64,000 nt of DNA from Aurantimicrobium minutum (lineage in GTDB: Bacteria > Actinomycetota > Actinomycetes > Actinomycetales > Microbacteriaceae). This document shows, one piece after another, positions 26,601 to 34,475 of the stretch; the stretch's first letter is position 1; every line of letters begins with the position of its first letter. The DNA lies in assembly GCF_002355535.1 (NCBI RefSeq), contig NZ_AP017457.1, forward strand, positions 1,178,001 through 1,242,000, given 5' to 3'. A program made the position numbers and the translations under genes. The notes beneath the pieces are model-generated. The model was given only the letters and a program-made list of their open reading frames with translations. It did not search any database and was not told the origin of the DNA.

Positions 26601-28289
26601 TGCAGGCTCACAGACGGTGAGCTTGAGAATCTCTTCTGCAGTTGTGGTCGTACCGTCCTGATCAAGAAGTTCTTCAAGTGCCTGCGAAACAGTAAAGCGG
26701 GTGAGGACTTCTGGCGTGTAATAGGAAGCTGATTGCTGTCGTTCACGCCCAGCGAGGCGGAATACAAAGCTGCCTTGTTCATGGATAACAGGCTGCACTT
26801 CACCCGTGATGGGGTTGGTGCGCTTGACGAAGTCCTTAGGGTCAAGACCTTGTGCTCTGTCCGTGGGAACTACCCATGAACCCTTGGAAGCATCACCATC
26901 TTTGGCAACTTCATAGAGCGGGGTCTCAGCAAAGAAGCCGGTGTAGGACATGAGGCCTTCATATACGGCACCGAGTTGGTTGATTCCAAGGTCTGCGTAG
27001 CTAATGAAGCCGCGGTCTTTACCCTTTTGCTCTTTGGACAGCAGCAAGTGCGTGAGTACCTGCTGGAGTGCTGAGTCGCTGAGCATGACTTCATCAATGA
27101 GCAATGTGGCTTTGGGCAGGAAAAGATCTGCTTTGAGCCCGTTGAACACTAAACCTTCAGGTAGTACAGATTCTTCCTCCGAGCTAGGTGCTCCGTGTCC
27201 CTTGTCAACCAGGTTGAAAAGCACAGCGAGGGATTGATAGAAGTGTGTTCCGTTTTCAGCCGTCTCCGTTACCAAGGGAACGAGAGTGAGTTCACGAAGA
27301 CGGTCAAGACTGTAGCCCTCTTCATATTCAGAAGCACCAACTGGAAGAACCTTGAGCTCTGGTGAAGCTTCCGCGAAGAGCAAGAAGAGAATGCGATAGA
27401 GGAATCGAAGTGATTGCTTAGCAAGGTTCTGTGCTTCATCGCCAGGCAAGGGGGTTAGACCCGCGCGACGACGGCGCTGAACTACATCGTTGGCGATGAT
27501 TTCAATCGAAAGACGAACACCTTCACGAAGATCCTGTGACACACCAACAGTGTGCTTGATTGCTTCTTCAAGAACACTGTTCCACCAGATATCACCCTCA
27601 GCGTCTGGTCCCAGTGAATCTGAAGAAATGCATGTGAGTGCTCGGTCTACTTCTCCTGCTTTTTTCTGATCATTACGTTGGGCAACAAGCTGAAGATCTA
27701 CTGCGAGATAACGTCCTTCAGGCCAACGTTCCTTTTCAGCAATGAGCATCCACTTACCAGCGAAGACGAGGGCATAACTTGGTCCCTCTTCTTCGATGAA
27801 TAGCGTGGAGAGAAGACGTGCAACTGAGTGAATATCGTGATTGTCATTTTCATCTAATGAGAATGGGACAAGAAGAGTCGGCTCATCCTTAAGGAGAAGA
27901 TCCTCGAGGGCATCAACTGGGCGTGCATCGATAAGAACTAGTGGGGCGCCGTCAACAATTCCTGGAGTGGAAACTCGAGTGACAGGTCCTGTCTTTTCGA
28001 GCGTGAATGAACCCCCTACAAACCCCAGCACTTCACGCAAAGGCTGATAAAGCGTTTCTTCGATCTCAAGATCTGAGCTTCCCGGTTGGAGCTCTGCGAG
28101 TTGCCCCTCAAGTTGTGCTCGGAACGCACTAAAACGTGAACGAGCTGTGCCGTGGCCATCTGTTTCTAATTCATCCCACTCTTTGCGACGTGCAGCAACG
28201 AGTGCCTGAAAAGACTGAGATTTTGCATCTGTCGTGAAGAAATGCTCGCTGAGCCAACCTTCACCAACAATAAAAGCGTCAGAAGCCAT
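23664..28289 (-). CDS. Very large Eco57I/PglX-like adenine-N6 DNA methyltransferase, 1541 aa
   Basis: The SAM-binding motif I is CEPALGSGAF near residue 560-570, and the catalytic motif IV is NPPW near 929, the N6-adenine/N4-cytosine class. The ~550-residue N-terminal extension and ~600-residue C-terminal part, with target-recognition-like texture, resemble PglX of BREX, DrmMI of DISARM and Eco57I-type enzymes. The N-terminus (about residues 40-200) has the look of a type I/IIG nuclease-like region, but I cannot place a clear PD-(D/E)XK triad. ATG 28289 follows GGGGAG, two bases after the stop of the SNF2 gene. Expected role: marking host DNA as self and cooperating with the helicases. Confidence 0.88.
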   Translation of the reverse strand: MASDAFIVGEGWLSEHFFTTDAKSQSFQALVAARRKEWDELETDGHGTARSRFSAFRAQLEGQLAELQPGSSDLEIEETLYQPLREVLGFVGGSFTLEKTGPVTRVSTPGIVDGAPLVLIDARPVDALEDLLLKDEPTLLVPFSLDENDNHDIHSVARLLSTLFIEEEGPSYALVFAGKWMLIAEKERWPEGRYLAVDLQLVAQRNDQKKAGEVDRALTCISSDSLGPDAEGDIWWNSVLEEAIKHTVGVSQDLREGVRLSIEIIANDVVQRRRRAGLTPLPGDEAQNLAKQSLRFLYRILFLLFAEASPELKVLPVGASEYEEGYSLDRLRELTLVPLVTETAENGTHFYQSLAVLFNLVDKGHGAPSSEEESVLPEGLVFNGLKADLFLPKATLLIDEVMLSDSALQQVLTHLLLSKEQKGKDRGFISYADLGINQLGAVYEGLMSYTGFFAETPLYEVAKDGDASKGSWVVPTDRAQGLDPKDFVKRTNPITGEVQPVIHEQGSFVFRLAGRERQQSASYYTPEVLTRFTVSQALEELLDQDGTTTTAEEILKLTVCEPALGSGAFAIEAVRQLAEEYLRRRQDELGERIAPEDYPQELQKVKAYIALHNVYGVDLNATAVELAEITLWLETMSDGLDAPWFGLHLRRGNSLVGARMQTFSTAEVKDRSKQKSPSKYEYSFDSDALFSDTGIFQFLLPATGWGSSAEIKDFDLDVVENISKMRTWRRRITSKLTASQLTSLQQLSIRTKELYSFTVLRLDIAETQVRRTIPIWGNYSNDEISSLTRAEIQDRLNYLDGAYQRLRLVMDAWCSLWFWPLEATDTVDDFPPDIEEWISFLTDVLGKSNSPRKQHANKQQEEITSAASWSDLNLREELNLSFAGAVDRAELLARHKWLFRAISISEAQGFFHWDLDFANIMVQGGFDLQIGNPPWVRPQIDIEALLAEGDPWWQLKAKSTKAEETIRRQYCLAIPSVFELVSSGIQDQFCTASFLSAAANYELLSGLTPDLYRCFMQRTWEHSAQTGIVALIHPDTHFTDDNGGFLRKNTYRRLRRHWQFENALGLFEIGVTRAYGVHVYGTAKPEIEFLHAVSLYHPETVVRSLVHDGSGPEPGLKNDEGKWDLRPHASRIQRVDESTLGIWKSILGTDEPATQVKIVNAVTNSISEVLSKLAATPRISSLNAQFCRGWNETTDKKAGIFDVSWGRVESWDEAILHGPHLFGMNPFYKFPNPSMKNKQDWSLNNLENLDSEELPITSYKRQVSKEAFESHYPTWDGVPSQNYFRIAWRNMAANMGERTLIPAIIPPGATHVLSVYSMGLPKFPLSDLLAVAGQMSTLIADFFVRSVPKSNILSGTASRLPVRLDHPINKLIQLRVLRLNCLTSAYKPLWEEAFDDAYLADSWAGGLDYFNRPRLAEVSSEWTRDSAIRRSSDRRQLLLEIDVLTAMLFGLSCDELCAIYRTQFPVLSNYDRNTYFYDLNGRLVPNSLLSEWRDRGDKIDQISLNQQVGNTSQTFELPFINFNRIEDFQAVWDEFALRLGQ

Positions 28290-28291
28290 GT

Positions 28292-31201
28292 CTACTCCCC
28301 CTGTACTTTCGTCGCTGTTGGCCAGTTCTCGGGAACGACCATAAGAAGTGGCCTCACTAATGTTCGGTGAGGTTTCATTTGTTCAGCTATTTCGCGTTCT
28401 TTTTCCACAGTCACACGTCGAGTTTTGAGATCTACTCGTTGGGTAAGGGCATCGGCGCTCTTCTCCCAGTCTGAAACACGAGATGACCACTGTTCAATGT
28501 GAGCTTCGATGACGGCACCTGAGGCGTCTTGCAGAGTTGCAGCATTTGATTGGGCGATTGCAACAGCTGGTGCAATCAAAGATTGAAGTGACTCGACTTC
28601 TACTGCTCCGCTGTTAATGCTTTTCTTTGAGGTTAATCCCATCGAAGCTAGCGCTTCGCGAGCTGAGGTGTGAACCTCGATCATGCTCATCTTGGTGTCA
28701 TCAATGTTGGGGAATTCAACAGTCGAATATGCGCTTGCTACTACCTGTCCGCGTTTGTTCGTCAGTGAGGACAAAAGCAGAACAGTTGGCGCCTCAACAT
28801 TTCCTCGAATGGCAAAGACCTGGTTACGACCCAAGCTGACTAGTGCGCGATCACTCGCCCATTCAAGAATGGGGTGGAGTGGCCCGAGGTAATGAGCTTC
28901 TGGCCACAGTGATGTGCTGGCCTTATTGTCACGAGCATCTTTGAGTAACGCTTCACCACGAGTGAAATTAGTTGCCATCTTGAACGTATCAATGACGTTA
29001 CGTTCCTTGAGGTAGGACTGTGGAAGTACTTCTAAGCGGTGAACAAGATCACGGGAAGGACTCAGTTCAACGATCCCTTGCGCTTCATACTCACGCCAAT
29101 TCACACCGTTTGCTTCAAGTGAGGCAGCCGGCGTTTCATATGCTTCGAGTAATGCTTCTTTCAGGAAAGCAGCATCAGACTCGAATAAGCCGCTGCCTTC
29201 ATAGCCATCTAGTTCACCTACATGTGCAGAAGCAACGTCTGGACTTGATTCAACACCGGCTCCTGCAGCAATACTTGCAAGAAGAGCAGTGATGGCATCC
29301 TCACTTGCCACGACGTCTTCTACAGACTTCACCACAGAATCTAACTCGGCTTCACCGGCTAATACCTTACGGATTGCCTCTTCTTCAGCCTTGGCATCAA
29401 ACTTGCCCATGAGAGAAGCAACATCACCGAGTGCTCGGTGTGCTTGTTCTTCGCGTTCCAACAGACGTTCAAGAACCCGAATATCTCCAGCAAATGCTTC
29501 ATTAGAAGGATCCAGGATCAACGTTGTGATTCGAGGTGGCTTTGATTGGCCGTATCGGTCTATACGACCATTTCTCTGTTCAATTCGAATCAAACTCCAC
29601 GGAATATCAAAGTGAATGAGCTCGTGACATTGAGAATGAAGGTTGACACCTTCAGAAGCAACGTCACCGGTTACCAAAACCCGAATCGGGGAAGAGGATT
29701 GTTTAAAGCTTTCGACCACAGCTTGCTGCTCAACGTCGGTGAGACCACCATGGAGAACTTCGATCTGGTCAGTTTTGAGCTTGAGGTCTTTAGCTATCTT
29801 CTCTTTGAGCCAGAGAAGTGTGGGAACACGTTCCGAGAAGATCACTGCCCGCTCGGTGCTGTTTGGGCCGATGCCAATCTGACCTAGATGTTCAATGAGT
29901 CGCTCGTATTTTGCAGAGGGCTGTTCCAACGAAGTCAGAGTAAGTGACTCAAGTCGGTGAAGAGCATCCAGCTCATTCTTTTCTGTTGCAACTGAAGAAT
30001 TCAGCTTCTTTATGCGTTCCCGAACTGAAGCCAAGAGTGCTGCTGGCGACGAGAGGAATGCTTTAGCAAGCGTCCATGGGAATAGCGCCGAATTCGCTCC
30101 AGAGTAAGGGGAGTTACCTGCCTTGGGGTGAAGCCAATAATCTGACAGCTCATTAGCTACTGCATCTTCAGCAGCAGAAGGTGTAATTAGGACGTTCAAA
30201 GGCTCTTGTCGTTCTGCCCAGTCAGCGCCAACTTCTTGTGCAACTTCAGCACTATGGCGATGGCGACGAATAATCAGTCTCTTTACTTCAGATTCAATGA
30301 CATCCCCATCGGGGGTAACCGCAGTTGGTTCTAGAAGTCGAATCATTTCGGCGAAAGAAGCCGGATCACCATTGTGGGGTGTTGCACTCGCAAGAATCAA
30401 AGCTTCTGTGTTCGCTGCAAGTACACGAGCAAGTTTGTTATTAAGTGTTGCCCCAGTGATGTTGTGTGATTCATCAATAACGACTGCATCCCACTTATGT
30501 TTTGCCAGGTAGGAACGGTATTTATCTTGCTTGAGAGTATCGATCGAGATAATTGCACGTTTAAAAAGGCTGAAAGGATTCCTCGTTGCAGGCAGCTTCT
30601 GTCGAACTCTCTGTATGCCCACTGAATCAAGACGCACAAAGGGCAATGCAAAACGTGTCCACATTTCATGCTGCATCTGTTCAAGCACATGCTTTGGTGT
30701 GACAATCAGAATTCGCTCGCCCCGACCTCGGCGAACTAACTCCGACAAGATCATGCCAATTTCGATGGTCTTACCAAGACCCACTGCGTCAGCGATGAGA
30801 ATTCGTGGTCGAAGATTTTCAGGGTTGAAAGCTTTTCGCACAGCGCTTCGCTGGTACTGCAATGTGTTTGCCAGCATCTTTGTAGACACCGTTAGTTCGG
30901 GGGCACTCAGTGGGATAGGGGCCTTACGAAGAGTCGCTTCAAGCCATAAACGCGCAACATTGTAATTAGATGAAGAGTCGCCAACCACGGTTGCCTGAGA
31001 AGGGTCCAACGGAACGATTTCATCAAGATCTTCGTAAAAGGTAGCTGTGGTGTCACGCACAAGTTCTGAAAGTCCTTGAACACGAACTAAAGTTCCAGAA
31101 GTCGTCGCTTCTGTGCTTGTCACAAGCCACTCGGCATCGCGCACGACCACTATAGAACCGGGAGCAACGTTCAATGACTTGCTTCTCACCGACTCTGTCA
31201 T
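28292..31201 (-). CDS. SNF2-family helicase, DrmD-like, 969 aa
   Basis: A short N-terminal barrel-like segment (APGSIVVVRDAEWLV) precedes an SNF2/RapA-type ATPase: Walker A DAVGLGKTIE (~140), DESH Walker B (~243), LILASATP, and helicase C motifs VTGDVASEGVNL (~512) and QRNGRIDRYGQ (~542). N-terminal region and length match DrmD of class 1 DISARM. It is the first gene of the four-gene operon; the 116-bp gap upstream holds a palindrome that may be its operator. ATG 31201 follows GGGGATTAA. It probably translocates on duplex DNA and assists recognition of invading DNA (family-based inference). Confidence 0.85.
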   Translation of the reverse strand: MTESVRSKSLNVAPGSIVVVRDAEWLVTSTEATTSGTLVRVQGLSELVRDTTATFYEDLDEIVPLDPSQATVVGDSSSNYNVARLWLEATLRKAPIPLSAPELTVSTKMLANTLQYQRSAVRKAFNPENLRPRILIADAVGLGKTIEIGMILSELVRRGRGERILIVTPKHVLEQMQHEMWTRFALPFVRLDSVGIQRVRQKLPATRNPFSLFKRAIISIDTLKQDKYRSYLAKHKWDAVVIDESHNITGATLNNKLARVLAANTEALILASATPHNGDPASFAEMIRLLEPTAVTPDGDVIESEVKRLIIRRHRHSAEVAQEVGADWAERQEPLNVLITPSAAEDAVANELSDYWLHPKAGNSPYSGANSALFPWTLAKAFLSSPAALLASVRERIKKLNSSVATEKNELDALHRLESLTLTSLEQPSAKYERLIEHLGQIGIGPNSTERAVIFSERVPTLLWLKEKIAKDLKLKTDQIEVLHGGLTDVEQQAVVESFKQSSSPIRVLVTGDVASEGVNLHSQCHELIHFDIPWSLIRIEQRNGRIDRYGQSKPPRITTLILDPSNEAFAGDIRVLERLLEREEQAHRALGDVASLMGKFDAKAEEEAIRKVLAGEAELDSVVKSVEDVVASEDAITALLASIAAGAGVESSPDVASAHVGELDGYEGSGLFESDAAFLKEALLEAYETPAASLEANGVNWREYEAQGIVELSPSRDLVHRLEVLPQSYLKERNVIDTFKMATNFTRGEALLKDARDNKASTSLWPEAHYLGPLHPILEWASDRALVSLGRNQVFAIRGNVEAPTVLLLSSLTNKRGQVVASAYSTVEFPNIDDTKMSMIEVHTSAREALASMGLTSKKSINSGAVEVESLQSLIAPAVAIAQSNAATLQDASGAVIEAHIEQWSSRVSDWEKSADALTQRVDLKTRRVTVEKEREIAEQMKPHRTLVRPLLMVVPENWPTATKVQGE

Positions 31202-31264
31202 TTAATCCCCACTGATTTCATACAAGTAAACAAAACAACCGCAGACTTGTCATTTTCAAGCCTA

Positions 31265-31279
31265 ATCTGTGACACAGAT
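31265..31279. promoter_or_regulatory. 15-bp palindrome upstream of the SNF2 operon
   Basis: ATCTGTG-a-CACAGAT is a perfect 7-bp inverted repeat with one central base, 63 bp upstream of the SNF2 start codon and downstream of the GIY-YIG gene's stop. The spacing suits a transcription-factor operator for the four-gene operon. No consensus -35/-10 pair is clear enough to report. Confidence 0.4.
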
Positions 31280-31317
31280 ATTTATTCCCAGAATGGCAGC
31301 CGCTACTGACATCCTCA

Positions 31318-32358
31318 CTAATAATTCTTAATTGAGTAAGAAGCCCACTCTGCGACTCTCCACGTAGTGGTTGCTGGGGTGAACTTGAAAGAGTCCGCGA
31401 ACTCGACTGGGTGCTCTATTTCAAAGGCTTTTCGGTCGAAGTTTTTTGATTCAGTAGTTTTCCACGCCAAGATTCCTTCGATACCTTCAGCTTCGCTTGC
31501 TTCGGTCAACAGTTTGGCTTCAAGGAGTTCTTGTTCCCAACCCAATCGCGCATCAATAGACCAATGAGCAAGGTTTGCCTGGTGAAGTCCGATGATATCG
31601 TCGCCAATTTTTTCAGGTTCCGTGAGGCCAAATTCTGCATAAATTGAATCAGCTTCAAACTCTGTTGCCTTGACAGTGAATCGTTTGGTCACTGACACCT
31701 TAGCTATGCGCTGATATTCCTCATAGAGGGCCTTGTATTTCTTTTTGAGGACAGCAACGTTGAAAGTATTTTTCTCTGCATAGCTTCGACGCTCGAAGAG
31801 GTGTTCCCATTTTGGATCACCTTGAGCAAGCTCCTTGAGTTTGGTATCAACAATCTTCTTGTAGTTGGCGACTACTGCTGCTTGTCCAAGTACGTCAGAA
31901 AGACGTTGGCTCACTGCAAGTAATTCTTCTGTGGGGGTAAATGCTGGCTTTGAGCCAGGCCCAGAAACTAACTTTGCTGCCTTGAGGATCTCGATCTCTG
32001 ATTCCAGCTCAGCATTGAGTTCTTCGGCGAGTGCGATTACCTGACTAAGGAGATCACCGGGGAGGTAAAACCACTCACCTGATGAGACGCGGTGGCGAGC
32101 GAACTCGTTGTGAAGTCGTGTCTCTAGCTTCTGGACTGCAGGGCTCAGGATGTCTTTGACCGAGGATATTTGGCGCGGGTTACCAGTGCTGTGTTCTTTC
32201 TCACGGGCAGCGACATCCTTCTCACCGCGAACAATGCCGATCTTGTAGTAGTCGAACTTCTCGCCGGAGAGGTAGTCCGTCTCCTGCATGATGTAGAGGG
32301 TGCCTGGCACATAAGCCTCTTTGGCTTGCTCTACGCCCTCTTCGTTTTCTTCACTCAT
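31318..32358 (-). CDS. T5orf172/MUG113-type GIY-YIG domain protein, 346 aa
   Basis: Residues ~12-105 carry the T5orf172 variant of the GIY-YIG fold: GTLYIMQ, YYKIGI, a REKEHSTGNP block, E..LHNEFARHR and GEWFYL. The C-terminal ~240 residues are helical, partly coiled-coil, without a recognised domain. Such proteins are common in phage and defence loci, and nuclease activity is inferred. ATG 32358 has a strong GGGGGGAG site. It lies between the ADP-ribose-type genes upstream and the SNF2 operon downstream, all on the minus strand, so it may belong to either. Confidence 0.8.
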   Translation of the reverse strand: MSEENEEGVEQAKEAYVPGTLYIMQETDYLSGEKFDYYKIGIVRGEKDVAAREKEHSTGNPRQISSVKDILSPAVQKLETRLHNEFARHRVSSGEWFYLPGDLLSQVIALAEELNAELESEIEILKAAKLVSGPGSKPAFTPTEELLAVSQRLSDVLGQAAVVANYKKIVDTKLKELAQGDPKWEHLFERRSYAEKNTFNVAVLKKKYKALYEEYQRIAKVSVTKRFTVKATEFEADSIYAEFGLTEPEKIGDDIIGLHQANLAHWSIDARLGWEQELLEAKLLTEASEAEGIEGILAWKTTESKNFDRKAFEIEHPVEFADSFKFTPATTTWRVAEWASYSIKNY

Positions 32359-32408
32359 TGGTAAGTCTCCCCCCTTTTTGTTTCTTCATTCTTCCAGTTA
32401 GTCATTGT

Positions 32409-33830
32409 TTACAACCCCTTCAATACGGAATAAAACTCTTCGTTGTGTTGTGGGTTAGGAAGCGCGGAACGCACTTCTACCCATGCCTGGTCAAAACCAA
32501 TGCCTTTGTGCAGGATCGAATAGGCAATCGCTGCGGCAGGTGTGCGATTGTGTGCTGCTACGCAGTGCACAACCACTTTCTTTCCTTCAGCTCTGAGTTC
32601 AGCAATAGTGTTTGCTACATCGGTGAGGACATAAGCCGTGTCGACATTCTCGCCAGGCTGATCAATGAGCCAGAACTCAATGACTTCCTTACCAGGCACC
32701 TGGTCAGTGCCTACCCGACACATCGAGACAACAGCATCAATATCTTCTGGAATAGTCTCCAGCCCAGTGAGTGACGCCATCCACACACCTTCATCGTGAG
32801 GGTGCTGAACCCATACGTTCTCTGGAGTGCCTTTCATTACTTCGCTCACAGGCCAACCCGTGATCTCTGAAATGGGTGTGCGATTGACTCGGGCCATGGT
32901 CAAGTTGAGAAGGTCTCGGTAGCCAAGCCCAGGCCAGCCATGGACGACCCTGCGCCACTTCGCAGGAATCCGAGAAACTCCAAGATAAGCACCCGCTAGT
33001 GAGCCTGCAATCGCAGCTACCGTGTCGGTATCACCGCCACCACGAACAGCGCGCTCCACAATTCCCTCGAAACCTTCACCGGCTTCGATGCCGTGGTAAA
33101 TCGCTGACCAAGCTCCTTGAAACGCAGAGACAACCCAACCGTTGCTTGTATAGAAGTCCTCGGGTTGTTTCAGCTCAGCTTCCTCGATCCGTGCGCGCCA
33201 CTTTTCCTTGGCTTTGTCATTGAGCTCTTGGATACCAATACGGATATTCAGTTTGTTAGTCACAATGGCATGGCTAATCGCGTGGGACCACAAGATGCAT
33301 GCTTCTGCAGCATCTTCTTCCCAGTGGGTGAGCTGAGCTATGCGACGTGCGGTGATGGTCACTGCATGAGGATTGGTTAGGTATGCGTAACCAATCGGTG
33401 CGGTTCGCATGAGCGCACCATTTCCGCCACTTCGGTTGCTGCGGTTGTGGTGGGCTTCAGAAGCAGCTCTGGCTGCTTCTTCCGTGGTTTCATTCAAGCT
33501 TGAGAGAACCGCACGCGTCTGTGACCCGACATCCTTGGCAGTGGAGGCCCAGGTCTTCCATGCAGCAACTATTCGGCCCAGAGTTTCTTCGTCTCGCAGA
33601 TCCGCACCATTGGCAATTTCCTGCGCAAGAGGGATAGCCATGCTGGTGTCATCAGTCCATTCACCTGGCTCCCAGTTGAATGGACCGCCACCAACCATGC
33701 CAATGGCTGTCTCTTTCGAGATGGGCCCTCCAAATTCATAGGCGGCCCCCAGGGCATCACCACAGGCGAGGCCTACTAGGGTGCCAACGGCACGGTCTGC
33801 ATGTCCAACAGGGAACTTAATTCCATTCAT
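32409..33830 (-). CDS. ADP-ribosylglycohydrolase fused to a dual-specificity-type phosphatase, 473 aa
   Basis: Residues ~1-300 are an ADP-ribosylglycohydrolase (DraG-like). It has the N-terminal GLACGDALG, the metal-binding WTDDTSM (~58-64) and the late GGGDTDTVAAIAGSLAGA (~265). All metal ligands appear present. This domain removes ADP-ribose from protein or nucleic acid. Residues ~340-473 are a cysteine phosphatase with the P-loop HCVAAHNR (HCx5R, ~418-425). ATG 33830 has an AAGGAGA site. It sits downstream of a second, stand-alone phosphatase and an ARPP-1 protein, suggesting processing of ADP-ribose phosphates or reversal of ADP-ribosylation. Confidence 0.85.
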   Translation of the reverse strand: MNGIKFPVGHADRAVGTLVGLACGDALGAAYEFGGPISKETAIGMVGGGPFNWEPGEWTDDTSMAIPLAQEIANGADLRDEETLGRIVAAWKTWASTAKDVGSQTRAVLSSLNETTEEAARAASEAHHNRSNRSGGNGALMRTAPIGYAYLTNPHAVTITARRIAQLTHWEEDAAEACILWSHAISHAIVTNKLNIRIGIQELNDKAKEKWRARIEEAELKQPEDFYTSNGWVVSAFQGAWSAIYHGIEAGEGFEGIVERAVRGGGDTDTVAAIAGSLAGAYLGVSRIPAKWRRVVHGWPGLGYRDLLNLTMARVNRTPISEITGWPVSEVMKGTPENVWVQHPHDEGVWMASLTGLETIPEDIDAVVSMCRVGTDQVPGKEVIEFWLIDQPGENVDTAYVLTDVANTIAELRAEGKKVVVHCVAAHNRTPAAAIAYSILHKGIGFDQAWVEVRSALPNPQHNEEFYSVLKGL

Positions 33831-33868
33831 CGTTTCTCCTTAATGTGTGCCAGTAGTCGGGACCTGGG

Positions 33869-34372
33869 CTAATTTCGCCAACATTCAACATCCGTCTGGA
33901 GGAGCCAGCGTTCAAAGGTGCTGTTGCATAGCGCCGCGTTTCCTCGCTGGGAGCGAATGAGCTGGATCGCATCAGCGGCGGTGTATCCCTCACGAATTAG
34001 AACGAGTGCCATGACTAGACCTGAACGGTTTAGTCCTGCCTGGCACCGAACCAATACTCTGTTGCCTGATTTCCACTGGCTATGAGTAATGCGAACAATG
34101 TCTCGTAGCGCTTCTACTTCGAAGTCGTTCATGTCGTGATCGTAGAAACCAAATCGCATTTCGTGAACGAACCAGTCCACGGGATTAGCAGAGGCATACA
34201 GCGTTGCGACAAAGTCGAAATCTTTTTTTGTTACGCCGCTGTTGCCATTGCCGTAACGGACAACATCAAAATCCTCTGTTCCGCCTTGCCACAGCCCCGG
34301 AAGAATTTCACTCCAGAGGGTGGTGGGGTAGTAGACCTCATATGTTGGTGCTTCAAGATGTGCATTGTTCAT
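33869..34372 (-). CDS. Dual-specificity-type phosphatase, 167 aa
   Basis: A compact cysteine-dependent phosphatase with the P-loop RCQAGLNRSG (Cx5R, ~107-115) followed by the usual helix LVMALVLIREGYTAADAI. An upstream Asp-rich loop could provide the general acid. ATG 34372 follows an AGGAGT site. It is separated by 38 bp from the ADP-ribosylglycohydrolase fusion, whose C-terminus carries a second phosphatase domain, so the operon encodes two different enzymes of the same fold. The substrate is unknown; ADP-ribose-1''-phosphate or nucleotide ends are attractive given the neighbours (inference). Confidence 0.8.
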   Translation of the reverse strand: MNNAHLEAPTYEVYYPTTLWSEILPGLWQGGTEDFDVVRYGNGNSGVTKKDFDFVATLYASANPVDWFVHEMRFGFYDHDMNDFEVEALRDIVRITHSQWKSGNRVLVRCQAGLNRSGLVMALVLIREGYTAADAIQLIRSQRGNAALCNSTFERWLLQTDVECWRN

Positions 34373-34433
34373 GATGACTCCTGAGGTTTCGTATTCTTTT
34401 CACTTCAGTTGTGGACCGTTTTGGGGTTTGCGT

Positions 34434-34466
34434 GGGGTTCGGCATCCCCCAACAGTGCCGAACCCC
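34434..34466 (-). other. Hairpin in the leader between ARPP-1 and phosphatase genes
   Basis: A perfect 11-bp stem pairs GGGGTTCGGCA with TGCCGAACCCC around an 11-nt loop, just downstream of the ARPP-1 stop. No T-tract follows on the minus strand, so it may attenuate or stabilise rather than terminate, setting the ratio of the first gene to the rest of the operon. Confidence 0.45.
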
Positions 34467-34475
34467 GTGCTGGAA

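Noticed and set aside
15029-31201. Plain BREX or classical DISARM assignment
   Set aside because: No pglZ, brxC or brxL for BREX; no separate drmB and no PLD-type drmC for DISARM. Only a DISARM/Druantia-like label is supportable.
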